Positions 24,068-31,561 of a stretch of DNA of 35,856 nucleotides are shown piece after piece. Numbering within the stretch: position 1 is the stretch's first letter; each line of letters starts with the position of its first letter. A program made the translations under genes and the position numbers. The notes beneath the pieces are model-generated. The model was not told the origin of the DNA and made no database searches. It saw nothing but the letters and a program-made list of their open reading frames with translations. This DNA is from CAZQQU01 sp964595625 (GTDB lineage: Bacteria; Bacteroidota; Bacteroidia; Flavobacteriales; Flavobacteriaceae), in contig CAZQQU010000015.1 in NCBI GenBank assembly GCA_964595625.1, positions 1 through 35,856 on the forward strand, written 5' to 3'.

Positions 24068-25159
24068 TTAATGAAAATAAACACCATTAGGCACTATTCC
24101 TACAGCGTGTTTGTGTAAGAGTTCGCCCGTAGGAGTGAAAATATATATCTCCCCTTGTGAGTTATAATCTTTCGGGTCTGTGATATATATTTGGCTTCCT
24201 CGAACTGACAGGCCGTAAATTCCGGTAGCTCCATGGTCACTCACGGTAAAGATAGGCGAGGGTCCCGAAGGACTACTAGGGGATAATCGATATATTTGAT
24301 TGCCCGTATTAAAATACAAAGTCTCTCCCGAATGTGATAAATTCATGGGGTCCACAGAAGCTGCAAAGGGATAGGAATCTACTACTGTATAATTGGTTAT
24401 ATCTATAACCAACAGTGCCCCAGCGGTTGCTTGATCGCCCATCCAAGACGGAACTCCCGAGCACAAAACATATAATTGATCTCCTATAGCCAGTAAAGAA
24501 TCGGGGGTATCGAGAACTTCAATGGTGGTTTCTAGGGATTGATTGTTTGGATTAATAACCGAAACAGTATTCCCAAAACTCCAACCTCCTTTGTGAGCTA
24601 CAAAAAGTTTTCCGTTGGAAAATACCATTTTTTCAGGCCCTTCTGCAACGGGAATGGTTTGCTCCACCTCAAAAGTATCCAAATTAATCACCGCTATAAA
24701 ATCGTCTGCCCCGGAAGATGGATCTCCCCAGTTACTAACATATCCCTTTCCACCAACAAATTCTATATAACGTGGGTTAACTAAAGATGTACTCAAGGTA
24801 GCCTGATGTTCAAAAGTAAAGCGATCTACTACCTCAATTTTATTAGAACCATTAACCACAATGTAAGCGTTATCCCCTTCAAAAGAAATACTTTGAGCAA
24901 TATCCCCCAGAGGATTTCCGTTAACGGTTTGAAATATTTCGGGATGTACAATCCCATTATCTCCTATAAAAGTAACAGAAGCATCCGCATTTCCGAAAGT
25001 ACCTTCATTGAGTACAAAATACCCATATTGATAGGGTTCCCCAGAACCACCATGATCGTCGTCTACAATAGGACTATCGTCGTCTTTGCTACACGCCACC
25101 AGTACCAGTGCGCTGACCAAAAACAAATAAGAAAATCGAAAAAAATGTCTCATATTCAT
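24068..25159 (-). CDS. btuG: BtuG-like surface cobalamin-binding lipoprotein (YncE/DUF5074 beta-propeller)
   Basis: This is a 363-residue lipoprotein (signal to LVLVAC, Cys23) whose CSKDDDS start matches the lipoprotein export signal that sends Bacteroidota lipoproteins to the outer surface. A linker of Asp/Gly (DDDHGGSGEP) leads into a YncE-like seven-bladed propeller: GYFVLNEGTFGNADASVTFI, then FIAVINLDTFEVEQTIPVAEG, VLDTPDSLLAIGDQLYVL and IYIFTPTGELLHKHAVG. In Bacteroides, BtuG is such a propeller that captures cobalamin and sits on BtuB. Here the start overlaps the btuB stop by 4 bases (ATGA), and both lie behind a cobalamin riboswitch. The functional call is therefore strong by context, though ligand contacts cannot be checked by eye. 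Confidence 0.82.
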   Translation of the reverse strand: MNMRHFFRFSYLFLVSALVLVACSKDDDSPIVDDDHGGSGEPYQYGYFVLNEGTFGNADASVTFIGDNGIVHPEIFQTVNGNPLGDIAQSISFEGDNAYIVVNGSNKIEVVDRFTFEHQATLSTSLVNPRYIEFVGGKGYVSNWGDPSSGADDFIAVINLDTFEVEQTIPVAEGPEKMVFSNGKLFVAHKGGWSFGNTVSVINPNNQSLETTIEVLDTPDSLLAIGDQLYVLCSGVPSWMGDQATAGALLVIDITNYTVVDSYPFAASVDPMNLSHSGETLYFNTGNQIYRLSPSSPSGPSPIFTVSDHGATGIYGLSVRGSQIYITDPKDYNSQGEIYIFTPTGELLHKHAVGIVPNGVYFH

Positions 25160-26973
25160 ATATTTAAGTTTATATACATACTAAAGTTTCTTCCCGGCAT
25201 CGGCCGATTTTTTACACTGCTATACTTTTCATCCCACAAATTAAAAACCTGAAAACCTAACTGATATCCCGGCTTGAACTCATAAGCGGCTCCTACTTCC
25301 GAAAGCTGATAAGCAGGCAATAAGTGACTGTGGTCTGAAGCCGTATAAACCGCGCCGGTATAAGCATATCGATAAAAAATTTGGTAGCGCTTTCGCGAAA
25401 AAACCAACGATGCCTTTCCTTGATGATACGGAACATAAATTAATTGCCGACCGGTCTCTTGATTTTCAGAACGTGTATACGAATAATTTGCCGAAAATGC
25501 TAAGGTTTGACTATTCCAACTACGAGAACCCTCAACACCTAATTCCAACCCGTAAGCCACCACTTCTCCTATATTTTCAGCCTGCCAAAAACTGCCACTG
25601 ACGGGTAACCAAAGTAGCATATGTTGCATGTGGTTGTAATAGGCGGTCAGTGAAATTTTGCCGTAAGGCAAAACCACTTCTTGACTGACCTCTCCCTGCC
25701 AGGAGAGTTCGGGTTGTAAGTTAGGATCTCCCCCCGTATGCCAATACATATCATTAAAAGTAGGAATTCTATAATTTTTTGAAAAATGCGCTTGAATCAA
25801 ATACGCCGAACTAACATTAATTTGAGCACCTACAGCATATAGCAACGGACTCGAATAGGAATCGGTGAATTCTTTTTTTACTAACAATTCACTACTCAAC
25901 CAGCGAGACCATTGATTTTTATATTTTAATCCCACGCCTCCGCTTTGTCGAGTGGCAGCGTTAATTTCGGTACCAAACCCTTGATTTTGATAATAATCCA
26001 AAATCAACCCCAATTGCATGGGGCGTCTGGTTTTATAATCCAAGTGGTACTGAATTAACTTCGTATCTAGTGAACCCAGGGTGTGATGATCACTTTCCAA
26101 AAACGGAAAATATTTAAAATTTTCCTGCAAATACGCCAAACGCAGTGTCGAGGTAAACAATTGATATTGTGCGGTCCATTCCAACAAATTGCGCAAGTTA
26201 AAGTCTTGATATTTGGTTTTGATAGCTTGCGGAGAAATCACGGCAAAATGTCGTTCTCCGTCAAATATATTTCCATAATAAGTGAGCACATGATTTGGAT
26301 TTATTTGATGGGCCACTGCTACACTCAAATTGTTGTTTTGATACGCCCCGTTGATATTCCGAAATCCTTTCCCGTACAAGGGGTAGTCATTTTCAGAAGC
26401 CAATCGGTAAAGACTGAGATGTACACTGGTTTGAGGCGAAATTAGTTTGGTTCCATAGCCCAATTCATAAGTATCATAACTGCCGTAAGCGGCCCATAAC
26501 CGATGTTGGTGTTGGGATTTCCCAAAAATTACCTGATTGTTTAAATGAATTGTTCCCCCAATAGCACTGCTTCCGTAAGTAGTACTCCCCCCACCGGCTT
26601 TCACGGAAATTTGGTCAAAAGCACGGATATTGACCGTATTAAAATCGGTCTGTCCGGTACTCAGTGAGTTGATATTAATTCCGTTCCAAATTACGGCGGT
26701 TTGCGCTGCGGTGGTTCCTCGAAACGAAGGCGAAGACACCATACCCGCACCATTTTCTTTGAGGTAAATACTAGAATGAAATTGCAATAATGACGTTAAG
26801 CGCGCCGGGCTGGTTTGTAGGATACTATCGGTAAGTACCCGTATTTGTTGGGTGTTCGAAAATTCTTTGAGGGAACGATCTGCGGTTAGTATAATTTCAT
26901 CTAACTCTTCCGATTGTTGCGTCCAGGAGAGCTGACAAATACACAGGAATAATCCAAGTACAATTTTTTTCAT
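25156..26973 (-). CDS. btuB: TonB-dependent outer-membrane cobalamin receptor, BtuB-like
   Basis: The 605-residue protein starts at ATG 26973, which begins a signal peptide (MKKIVLGLFLCICQLSWTQ). Upstream codons to 27027 lie in the riboswitch expression platform and are rejected. A TonB-box-like DEIILTA is followed by the plug domain (SSIYLKENGAGMVSSPSFRG, then AVIWNGININSLSTGQTDFN and STTYGSSAIGGTIHLNNQ). A 22-strand-type barrel ends in PGRNFSMYINLNI. There is no N-terminal carboxypeptidase-like domain, unlike SusC proteins, and the size is that of BtuB. Upstream cobalamin riboswitch and downstream BtuG-like gene fix the ligand as a corrinoid with good confidence. Confidence 0.88.
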   Translation of the reverse strand: MKKIVLGLFLCICQLSWTQQSEELDEIILTADRSLKEFSNTQQIRVLTDSILQTSPARLTSLLQFHSSIYLKENGAGMVSSPSFRGTTAAQTAVIWNGININSLSTGQTDFNTVNIRAFDQISVKAGGGSTTYGSSAIGGTIHLNNQVIFGKSQHQHRLWAAYGSYDTYELGYGTKLISPQTSVHLSLYRLASENDYPLYGKGFRNINGAYQNNNLSVAVAHQINPNHVLTYYGNIFDGERHFAVISPQAIKTKYQDFNLRNLLEWTAQYQLFTSTLRLAYLQENFKYFPFLESDHHTLGSLDTKLIQYHLDYKTRRPMQLGLILDYYQNQGFGTEINAATRQSGGVGLKYKNQWSRWLSSELLVKKEFTDSYSSPLLYAVGAQINVSSAYLIQAHFSKNYRIPTFNDMYWHTGGDPNLQPELSWQGEVSQEVVLPYGKISLTAYYNHMQHMLLWLPVSGSFWQAENIGEVVAYGLELGVEGSRSWNSQTLAFSANYSYTRSENQETGRQLIYVPYHQGKASLVFSRKRYQIFYRYAYTGAVYTASDHSHLLPAYQLSEVGAAYEFKPGYQLGFQVFNLWDEKYSSVKNRPMPGRNFSMYINLNI

Positions 26974-27024
26974 ACCGTTAAAACCATTTTCCCGATGGCT
27001 TGTTAAAAGGTTAAATTTCGCTGT

Positions 27025-27039
27025 CACTGACCAGCAGTG
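27025..27039 (-). promoter_or_regulatory. Hairpin between riboswitch and btuB (possible expression platform)
   Basis: CACTG (27025-27029) and CAGTG (27035-27039) form a small hairpin just after the aptamer. No T run follows it, so regulation of translation rather than termination is more likely. Confidence 0.4.
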
Positions 27040-27048
27040 GTGAAATTA

Positions 27049-27282
27049 ATTTTGGCAGGTCTCCTGGCTTTTCTTTGTTGTCCAACCTTCCCATCCATGG
27101 GTAAGACAGTGGTTGTGTAGGACAACAACTCTGAAATTCAGAGATATCGAAACTTTCGACATAGATTTACAGTTGCGGGAACAGCTTAAGAATTAAGACT
27201 TTAACATATTTAAACAACTAGTCTTTCACTTAATTCCCTTTTCATCACCTAGATAGATAACCGATCTGTGGTGAACCAAAAT
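27049..27282 (-). promoter_or_regulatory. Cobalamin (AdoCbl/B12) riboswitch controlling btuB-btuG
   Basis: Read on the minus strand, the conserved elements come in order: GGTTCACCACAGAT at the 5' side, GGGAATTAAGTGAAA, CCCGCAACTGT, CCACTG followed by TGGGAAGG, and the B12 box AGCCAGGAGACCTGCC (27069-27054). The P1 stem closes perfectly: ATTTTGGT (27282-27275) pairs with GCCAAAAT (27056-27049), one G-U pair included. The aptamer precedes btuB by about 75 bases. High B12 should switch off the receptor and surface lipoprotein. Confidence 0.93.
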
Positions 27283-27326
27283 CACTGTAAAAGTAATGAT
27301 TTTTTAGATGTACGCCGAAATAATTT

Positions 27327-27334
27327 TACCTTTG
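27327..27334 (+). promoter_or_regulatory. -7 element for the BtuF-like gene
   Basis: TACCTTTG fits TAnnTTTG and lies 24 bases before the ATG at 27359. No convincing TTG is found 17-23 bases further upstream, so this is tentative. Confidence 0.4.
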
Positions 27335-27358
27335 TGAAAAATATTTTAATCCCCTAAG

Positions 27359-28501
27359 ATGTCCCGTGCCTTTTGTTATTTACTTCTCTTGCTAGCCTTG
27401 GGATTGTTAGCCTGCAATCAAAAGAATAATCAAGAAAAGCATCTCAATACTCCAACTTTAAAGTCTTCCATTAAGTATGCACAAGGATTTGATATCGTTG
27501 ATTATGGCGACTACCAACTGCTCAAGGTTTACAAGCCATGGACCGGTGCCGAGAAAAGTTTTACCTATCTTTTAGTTAACGATCTTTCTTTAGTTCCCAC
27601 AAACTTCATTGCCGATGCTGTGATTCAAGTACCGGTAAATCGTCTTATGGTCACCTCTACCACCCACATACCAGCCTTAGAGATGTTAGGAAGTGTAGAA
27701 TCATTAGTTGGGTTTCCGGGATTATCATTTATTTCTTCGACCAGCGTCCGACAACGTATTTCTCAAGGTTTGGTAGTTGATATTGGACAGAACGAGGCTA
27801 TTAATACCGAATTAGTGATTGCCCACCAACCCGAGGTATTAGTTGGTTTTGGAGTGGATGGTAATAATAAAACGTATATACAATTAGAACAAGCCGGTAT
27901 TCCGGTGATTTATAATGGTGATTGGACAGAAACTACTCCGTTAGGCAAAGCCGAATGGATTAAATTTTTTGGTGTGTTGCTAGGTAAAGAGAAAGAAGCG
28001 GATGCCTGGTTTGAAAAGATTACTTCTTCTTATCAGGAAGTGCAACAGCTCGCAGCCAACGTTTCCACCAAACCCACAGTATTTAGTGGTGCTATGTGGC
28101 AAGACATTTGGTATCTTCCCCATGGAAATAGTTGGGCATCCATTTTTTTAAAAGATGCTGGAGGACAATACCTATGGGCTGATAGTGAGGGTACCGGCAG
28201 TTTAGCTTTAAATTTGGAAACAGTGCTAGACCAGGCAGCTCAAGCCGATTTTTGGATAGGACCGGCTCAATTTACCACTTATGAACAATTAGAGAAAGAA
28301 AATGGTGTGTATCGGCAATTTGATGCTTTTAAAAACCGAAAAGTCTATACTTTTTCGGCTTTGCAAGGAGAAACAGGCGGCATTATTTACTACGAGCTTG
28401 CGCCTTCTCGGCCGGATTTAGTACTACAAGATTTAGTAAAAATATTACACCCTGAATTACTTCCCGATTACGAATTGTACTTTTTTAGGCCATTAGAATA
28501 G
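27359..28501 (+). CDS. ABC-transporter substrate-binding lipoprotein, BtuF/FepB-like
   Basis: The 380-residue protein has a lipoprotein signal (MSRAFCYLLLLLALGLLAC, Cys19). The residues after it (NQKNNQEKH) are not acidic, so a periplasmic location is expected. The fold is that of class III helical-backbone binding proteins: VNRLMVTSTTHIPALEMLGS, INTELVIAHQPEVLVGFGVD, then QLEQAGIPVIYNGDWTETTP with LGKAEWIKFFGVLLGKEKEA, and a C-terminal lobe ending near SRPDLVLQDLVKILHPELLP. Such proteins bind B12, haem or siderophores. Divergence from the riboswitch-controlled btuB favours cobalamin. It is itself not behind the riboswitch, and no permease or ATPase gene is nearby. Confidence 0.82.
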   Translation: MSRAFCYLLLLLALGLLACNQKNNQEKHLNTPTLKSSIKYAQGFDIVDYGDYQLLKVYKPWTGAEKSFTYLLVNDLSLVPTNFIADAVIQVPVNRLMVTSTTHIPALEMLGSVESLVGFPGLSFISSTSVRQRISQGLVVDIGQNEAINTELVIAHQPEVLVGFGVDGNNKTYIQLEQAGIPVIYNGDWTETTPLGKAEWIKFFGVLLGKEKEADAWFEKITSSYQEVQQLAANVSTKPTVFSGAMWQDIWYLPHGNSWASIFLKDAGGQYLWADSEGTGSLALNLETVLDQAAQADFWIGPAQFTTYEQLEKENGVYRQFDAFKNRKVYTFSALQGETGGIIYYELAPSRPDLVLQDLVKILHPELLPDYELYFFRPLE

Positions 28502-28526
28502 ACCTGCAGAGGTTAGGCAAAAATCA

Positions 28527-28534
28527 TATTTTTG
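28527..28534 (+). promoter_or_regulatory. -7 element for the TPR protein gene
   Basis: TATTTTTG fits TAnnTTTG, 31 bases before ATG 28566. The -33 TTG is not evident. Confidence 0.4.
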
Positions 28535-28565
28535 TGTACCTTCGCAGTCCAAAAAATCATCAAAA

Positions 28566-29081
28566 ATGATTCATAAATATATCAAATTAGCCCTAGCCAT
28601 AGGCGTTTTTGGAATCGGTATCTGGCAATTTATTGAAGGATTTATCGGCAATGGAATAATGTATGTTTTACTGTCGCTAGTAATTTTGTTTTTCTATTTT
28701 AGAAACGAAATGATACTCTTGGCTTTCTTTCGACTGAGAAAGCAGGATTTTGCCGGTGCCAAAAAATGGTTAGACAAAATTAAAAATCCGGAAGCGGCAT
28801 TGGTTCGTAAACAACAGGGGTATTACAATTACCTCAACGGCTTGATGGTTTCGCAAACCAATATGACCGAGGCTGAAAAATTCTTTAAAAAAGCCATTCA
28901 ATTGGGGCTAAATATGAAAACAGATTTGGCTGTAGCCAAATTAAATCTAGCAGGAATTGCTTTAACAAAGCGTCGTAAACGAGAAGCCGAAATTCTTTTG
29001 GCGGAAGCCAAAAAATTGGACAAACACAATATGCTTACCGAGCAAATAAAATTGATGCGGCAACAAATGAAAAGAATTTAA
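28566..29081 (+). CDS. Membrane-anchored TPR-like protein
   Basis: The 171-residue protein has two closely spaced hydrophobic segments at the N-terminus (IKLALAIGVFGIGIWQFIEG and MYVLLSLVILFFYF). A cytosolic helical region of about 110 residues follows, with TPR-like periodicity: NEMILLAFFRLRKQDFAGAK, AEKFFKKAIQLGLN, then TDLAVAKLNLAGIALTKRRK. The C-terminus is very basic (LMRQQMKRI). It resembles small flavobacterial membrane proteins annotated as tetratricopeptide proteins. Role unknown. It is monocistronic and convergent with the TauE/SafE gene. Confidence 0.75.
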   Translation: MIHKYIKLALAIGVFGIGIWQFIEGFIGNGIMYVLLSLVILFFYFRNEMILLAFFRLRKQDFAGAKKWLDKIKNPEAALVRKQQGYYNYLNGLMVSQTNMTEAEKFFKKAIQLGLNMKTDLAVAKLNLAGIALTKRRKREAEILLAEAKKLDKHNMLTEQIKLMRQQMKRI

Positions 29082-29131
29082 ATAACCTAAAGCATCTTGC
29101 AGCGGGGAGTTTCAAACCCGTAGCATACTAA

Positions 29132-29500
29132 CTATTTTCCGAAAATCATTTTGATGGCTACTATAATCAAGATTCCTCCAAAAATCTTTTTAAGAATAGC
29201 TTGATCTAAGCCGATGGCTATTTTAGACCCCAAAAATCCTCCTACAGCAAAGGTGAGTGCTATAATGATAGCATATTTCCAATTGACATGGCCCTCCTGA
29301 TAGTAATTATAGGCCGCTAAAAAAGTAACCGGTACTGCTAAGACCGCTAGACTGGTGCCTTGGGACTCATGTTGAGTAAATCCTAACAAAAAAGCCAATA
29401 AGGGCACCATCACAACCCCACCGCCAATACCTAACACCCCACTAAACAATCCGGCTGTTAAACCGATTAAAACTAGCATTAAAATAGTTACTATATTCAT
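29132..29500 (-). CDS. Half-size TauE/SafE-family membrane transporter
   Basis: The protein has 122 residues with about four transmembrane segments. The TauE/SafE glycine-rich signature is near the N-terminus (GLTAGLFSGVLGIGGGVVMV, then PLLAFLLGFTQHESQGTSLA), and a helix with GGFLGSKIA follows. Typical family members have about 250 residues from an internal duplication. This one holds a single half and probably works as a dimer (inference). Family members export sulfite, sulfonates or other organic anions. It lies 7 bases downstream of the lytic transglycosylase gene and is the last gene of the operon. Confidence 0.85.
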   Translation of the reverse strand: MNIVTILMLVLIGLTAGLFSGVLGIGGGVVMVPLLAFLLGFTQHESQGTSLAVLAVPVTFLAAYNYYQEGHVNWKYAIIIALTFAVGGFLGSKIAIGLDQAILKKIFGGILIIVAIKMIFGK

Positions 29501-29507
29501 AGAAAAT

Positions 29508-30440
29508 TTAATTTGGAGTTACTTGATAATATCCTTTTTCGGGAATTTCGATAGTATATTTTTTTCGAGATTTATTATTGAGTTTGGCTTCTCGCAACCA
29601 GGGATTGTGGATTTTTAAAATCTTGTAATTGATGTCAAATTTTTTCGCGAAAGCGGCAAAATCAGTTACTGCTGTATCGACCTCTACCTGATAGGTAGGT
29701 ACCCGTTGGTACAAATCTTTTTCACGAAAGTTAATACCATATAGTTTGGGGTTGCTCATGATTTCTTTCATGGCCACTATCCGCAACATATAGCGACTGG
29801 TTTCCTCGCCCAGCAGTAAGTTGTAATAATCGTCGACCTGTTGGTCTCTTAACCGATTGGCAATGCCAGCATTTCCGGCGTTGTAGGCCGCTGCCGCTAA
29901 GGTCCAACTACCAAATCGCTGTTTAGAAGCCAACAAATATTTACAGGCTGCTTCGGTAGCTTTTTCCAGATGGTATCTTTCGTCCACATTATCGTTCACC
30001 TCCAAACCATATTCGCGGGCAGTAGCCGGCATAATCTGCCACACCCCCCGAGCACCTGCCGGAGAAACTACATTGAGAAGGCCACTTTCAATCACTGCCA
30101 AGTATTTAAAATCGTCCGGTACCCCGTATTTTTTTAAAATAGGCTCAACTACCGGAAATACTTTATTGGCTCGTTTAAACATCAGTAAAATATTAGACTG
30201 CCAATAGGTATTGACTAGCAATTCTCTGTCTAAACGTTCTCGCACATCGGCATCGTCTAAAGGGACTTCCTCACCGGCAAAGTCTAATTGTTCGGGCAAG
30301 GGTAGAGCATAAATATTATATTCATTGACTAGGGTGTTTTCATATTTAGCATCGGTAGGTGCATCGCGTTCGGCAAATATGAAGAGGCCTGCTAACAAAA
30401 CTATCAAAACTACTGTAGCTATTTTTGTGGTGTTTTTCAT
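29508..30440 (-). CDS. Membrane-anchored lytic transglycosylase (MltD-like SLT domain)
   Basis: The 310-residue protein has an N-terminal anchor or signal (TKIATVVLIVLLAGLFIFA) and an SLT domain at about residues 95-230. It includes the catalytic glutamate E118 in YLAVIESGL, then SPAGARGVWQIMPATAREYG and SWTLAAAAYNAGNAGIANRL. It cleaves peptidoglycan between MurNAc and GlcNAc without hydrolysis. The C-terminal 70 residues (VPTYQVEVDTAVTDFAAFAK, NYKILKIHNPWLREAKLN) resemble a degenerate LysM-like region as in MltD proteins. It starts 18 bases after the PTPS gene stop. Confidence 0.88.
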   Translation of the reverse strand: MKNTTKIATVVLIVLLAGLFIFAERDAPTDAKYENTLVNEYNIYALPLPEQLDFAGEEVPLDDADVRERLDRELLVNTYWQSNILLMFKRANKVFPVVEPILKKYGVPDDFKYLAVIESGLLNVVSPAGARGVWQIMPATAREYGLEVNDNVDERYHLEKATEAACKYLLASKQRFGSWTLAAAAYNAGNAGIANRLRDQQVDDYYNLLLGEETSRYMLRIVAMKEIMSNPKLYGINFREKDLYQRVPTYQVEVDTAVTDFAAFAKKFDINYKILKIHNPWLREAKLNNKSRKKYTIEIPEKGYYQVTPN

Positions 30441-30458
30441 GGCCGCTGTTTTAAGTGT

Positions 30459-30869
30459 TTATGTCCCAGTATAGGTAACAAAATTTCTGGGAGTTTCGTA
30501 TAAGGTGACTGTTAAATCGTATTGGGGGTCAATTTTCTTTCGAAGTTTATTCCAGATAACTATAGCAATATTTTCGACCGTAGGATTTAGTTCAAAAAAC
30601 TCTTCTACCTCTATATTTAAATTTTTGTGATCTAAATATAACTCAATTTCTTGGTGTACTAATTTTTTTAAAAAATTTAAGTCAATTAAAAACCCCGTCT
30701 CGGGATTGATTTGACCCGATACCCCCACAATTAATTCATAGTTGTGCCCATGGTAATGTGGATTGCTACATTTACCAAAAACCTCAAAATTTTTGGCGTC
30801 GTCCCAATCTTTTCTATACAGTCGATGAGCTGCATTAAAATGTGCTTTTCTGTAAACGGTGATTGCCAT
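30459..30869 (-). CDS. 6-pyruvoyl-tetrahydropterin synthase / QueD family protein
   Basis: This 136-residue T-fold enzyme has zinc ligands H15 (FNAAHRL) and H40, H42 in FGKCSNPHYHGHNYEL, catalytic C34, and the PTVENIAIVIW and LYETPRN segments. The C-x5-HGH spacing is that of 6-pyruvoyl-tetrahydropterin synthases (CNNPNGHGHNY type) rather than E. coli QueD (C-x3-HGH). Either tetrahydropterin or queuosine-precursor synthesis is possible. No other queuosine or biopterin gene is in view. The gene lies 2 bases after idi, so the two are co-transcribed. Confidence 0.88.
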   Translation of the reverse strand: MAITVYRKAHFNAAHRLYRKDWDDAKNFEVFGKCSNPHYHGHNYELIVGVSGQINPETGFLIDLNFLKKLVHQEIELYLDHKNLNIEVEEFFELNPTVENIAIVIWNKLRKKIDPQYDLTVTLYETPRNFVTYTGT

Positions 30870-30871
30870 GG

Positions 30872-31390
30872 TTAACCTACCAAATATTGATTGTATTTAT
30901 CAAAGATAATTTTAAACCACTCGGTATAGTTATGTGGGTTTTGATTCATATCTTTTTTGAGTTCGTCCATATCTACCCATTTCCAATCGGCCACCTCCTC
31001 CGTATTGATGGTTGGGTCCTGGTCGTAATACCCTACCATAACATGATCTAATTCGTGTTCGGTGAGGCCGTTGTCAAAAGGGGCTTTATAAATAAAAGAC
31101 GTTTTTTCTTCTAAATCGGTTACAAAACCCATTTCTTCCAAAAGCCTCCTCTTACCAGCTTCGATATTGGACTCTCCATCTCGTTGATGGCTACAGCAAG
31201 TATTGGTCCACAAACCGGGTGAATGGTATTTGTCCAAAGCGCGTTGTTGTAATAATAGTTCGCCCTTTTTATTAAAAATAAAAACTGAAAAAGCGCGATG
31301 TAATACACCTTTTTGATGAGCTAACTGTTTTTCCATTAACCCAATTTTTTGGTCTTGCGGATCGACCAAAATCACTTGTTCTTCTTCCAT
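30872..31390 (-). CDS. idi: Isopentenyl-diphosphate delta-isomerase, type 1
   Basis: This 172-residue Nudix-fold enzyme interconverts isopentenyl and dimethylallyl diphosphate. The catalytic cysteine lies in GLWTNTCCSHQRDGE (C65 or C66) and the catalytic glutamate in GLTEHELDHVMVG (around E111-E113). The Nudix-like helix is GKRRLLEEMGF. The length is standard for bacterial Idi-1. It is the first gene of the idi-PTPS-transglycosylase-TauE operon on the minus strand. The operon holds no isoprenoid partner. Confidence 0.94.
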   Translation of the reverse strand: MEEEQVILVDPQDQKIGLMEKQLAHQKGVLHRAFSVFIFNKKGELLLQQRALDKYHSPGLWTNTCCSHQRDGESNIEAGKRRLLEEMGFVTDLEEKTSFIYKAPFDNGLTEHELDHVMVGYYDQDPTINTEEVADWKWVDMDELKKDMNQNPHNYTEWFKIIFDKYNQYLVG

Positions 31391-31511
31391 AATAAATTTT
31401 CTATCAAAAATATGAAATATATCTCACTTATATACTTTCCGGCGGATCAGCCTCATTAAAAAAATGGTAAAATGCTCTCGTTTCTCCTCAGAACCTCTGA
31501 CGCAAGGAAAC

Positions 31512-31548
31512 AAAAAAAATGCCTTCTCGGGGTGGAGAAGGCATTTTT
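31512..31548 (-). terminator. Terminator after the OmpA-family gene
   Basis: The stem AAAAATGCCTTCTC (31515-31528) pairs with GAGAAGGCATTTTT (31535-31548). Read on the minus strand it is followed by T8, and it lies 13 bases after the OmpA gene stop. Confidence 0.88.
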
Positions 31549-31561
31549 ATAAAGTTTTAAT

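Noticed and set aside
24539..25252. Plus-strand frames opposite the btuG-like gene
   Set aside because: Low-complexity composition rich in Ile, Lys and Asn, typical of antisense frames in AT-rich DNA.
26974..27027. Upstream start for the btuB-like gene
   Set aside because: These codons lie between the riboswitch and the signal peptide and would put 18 residues before a normal signal sequence.
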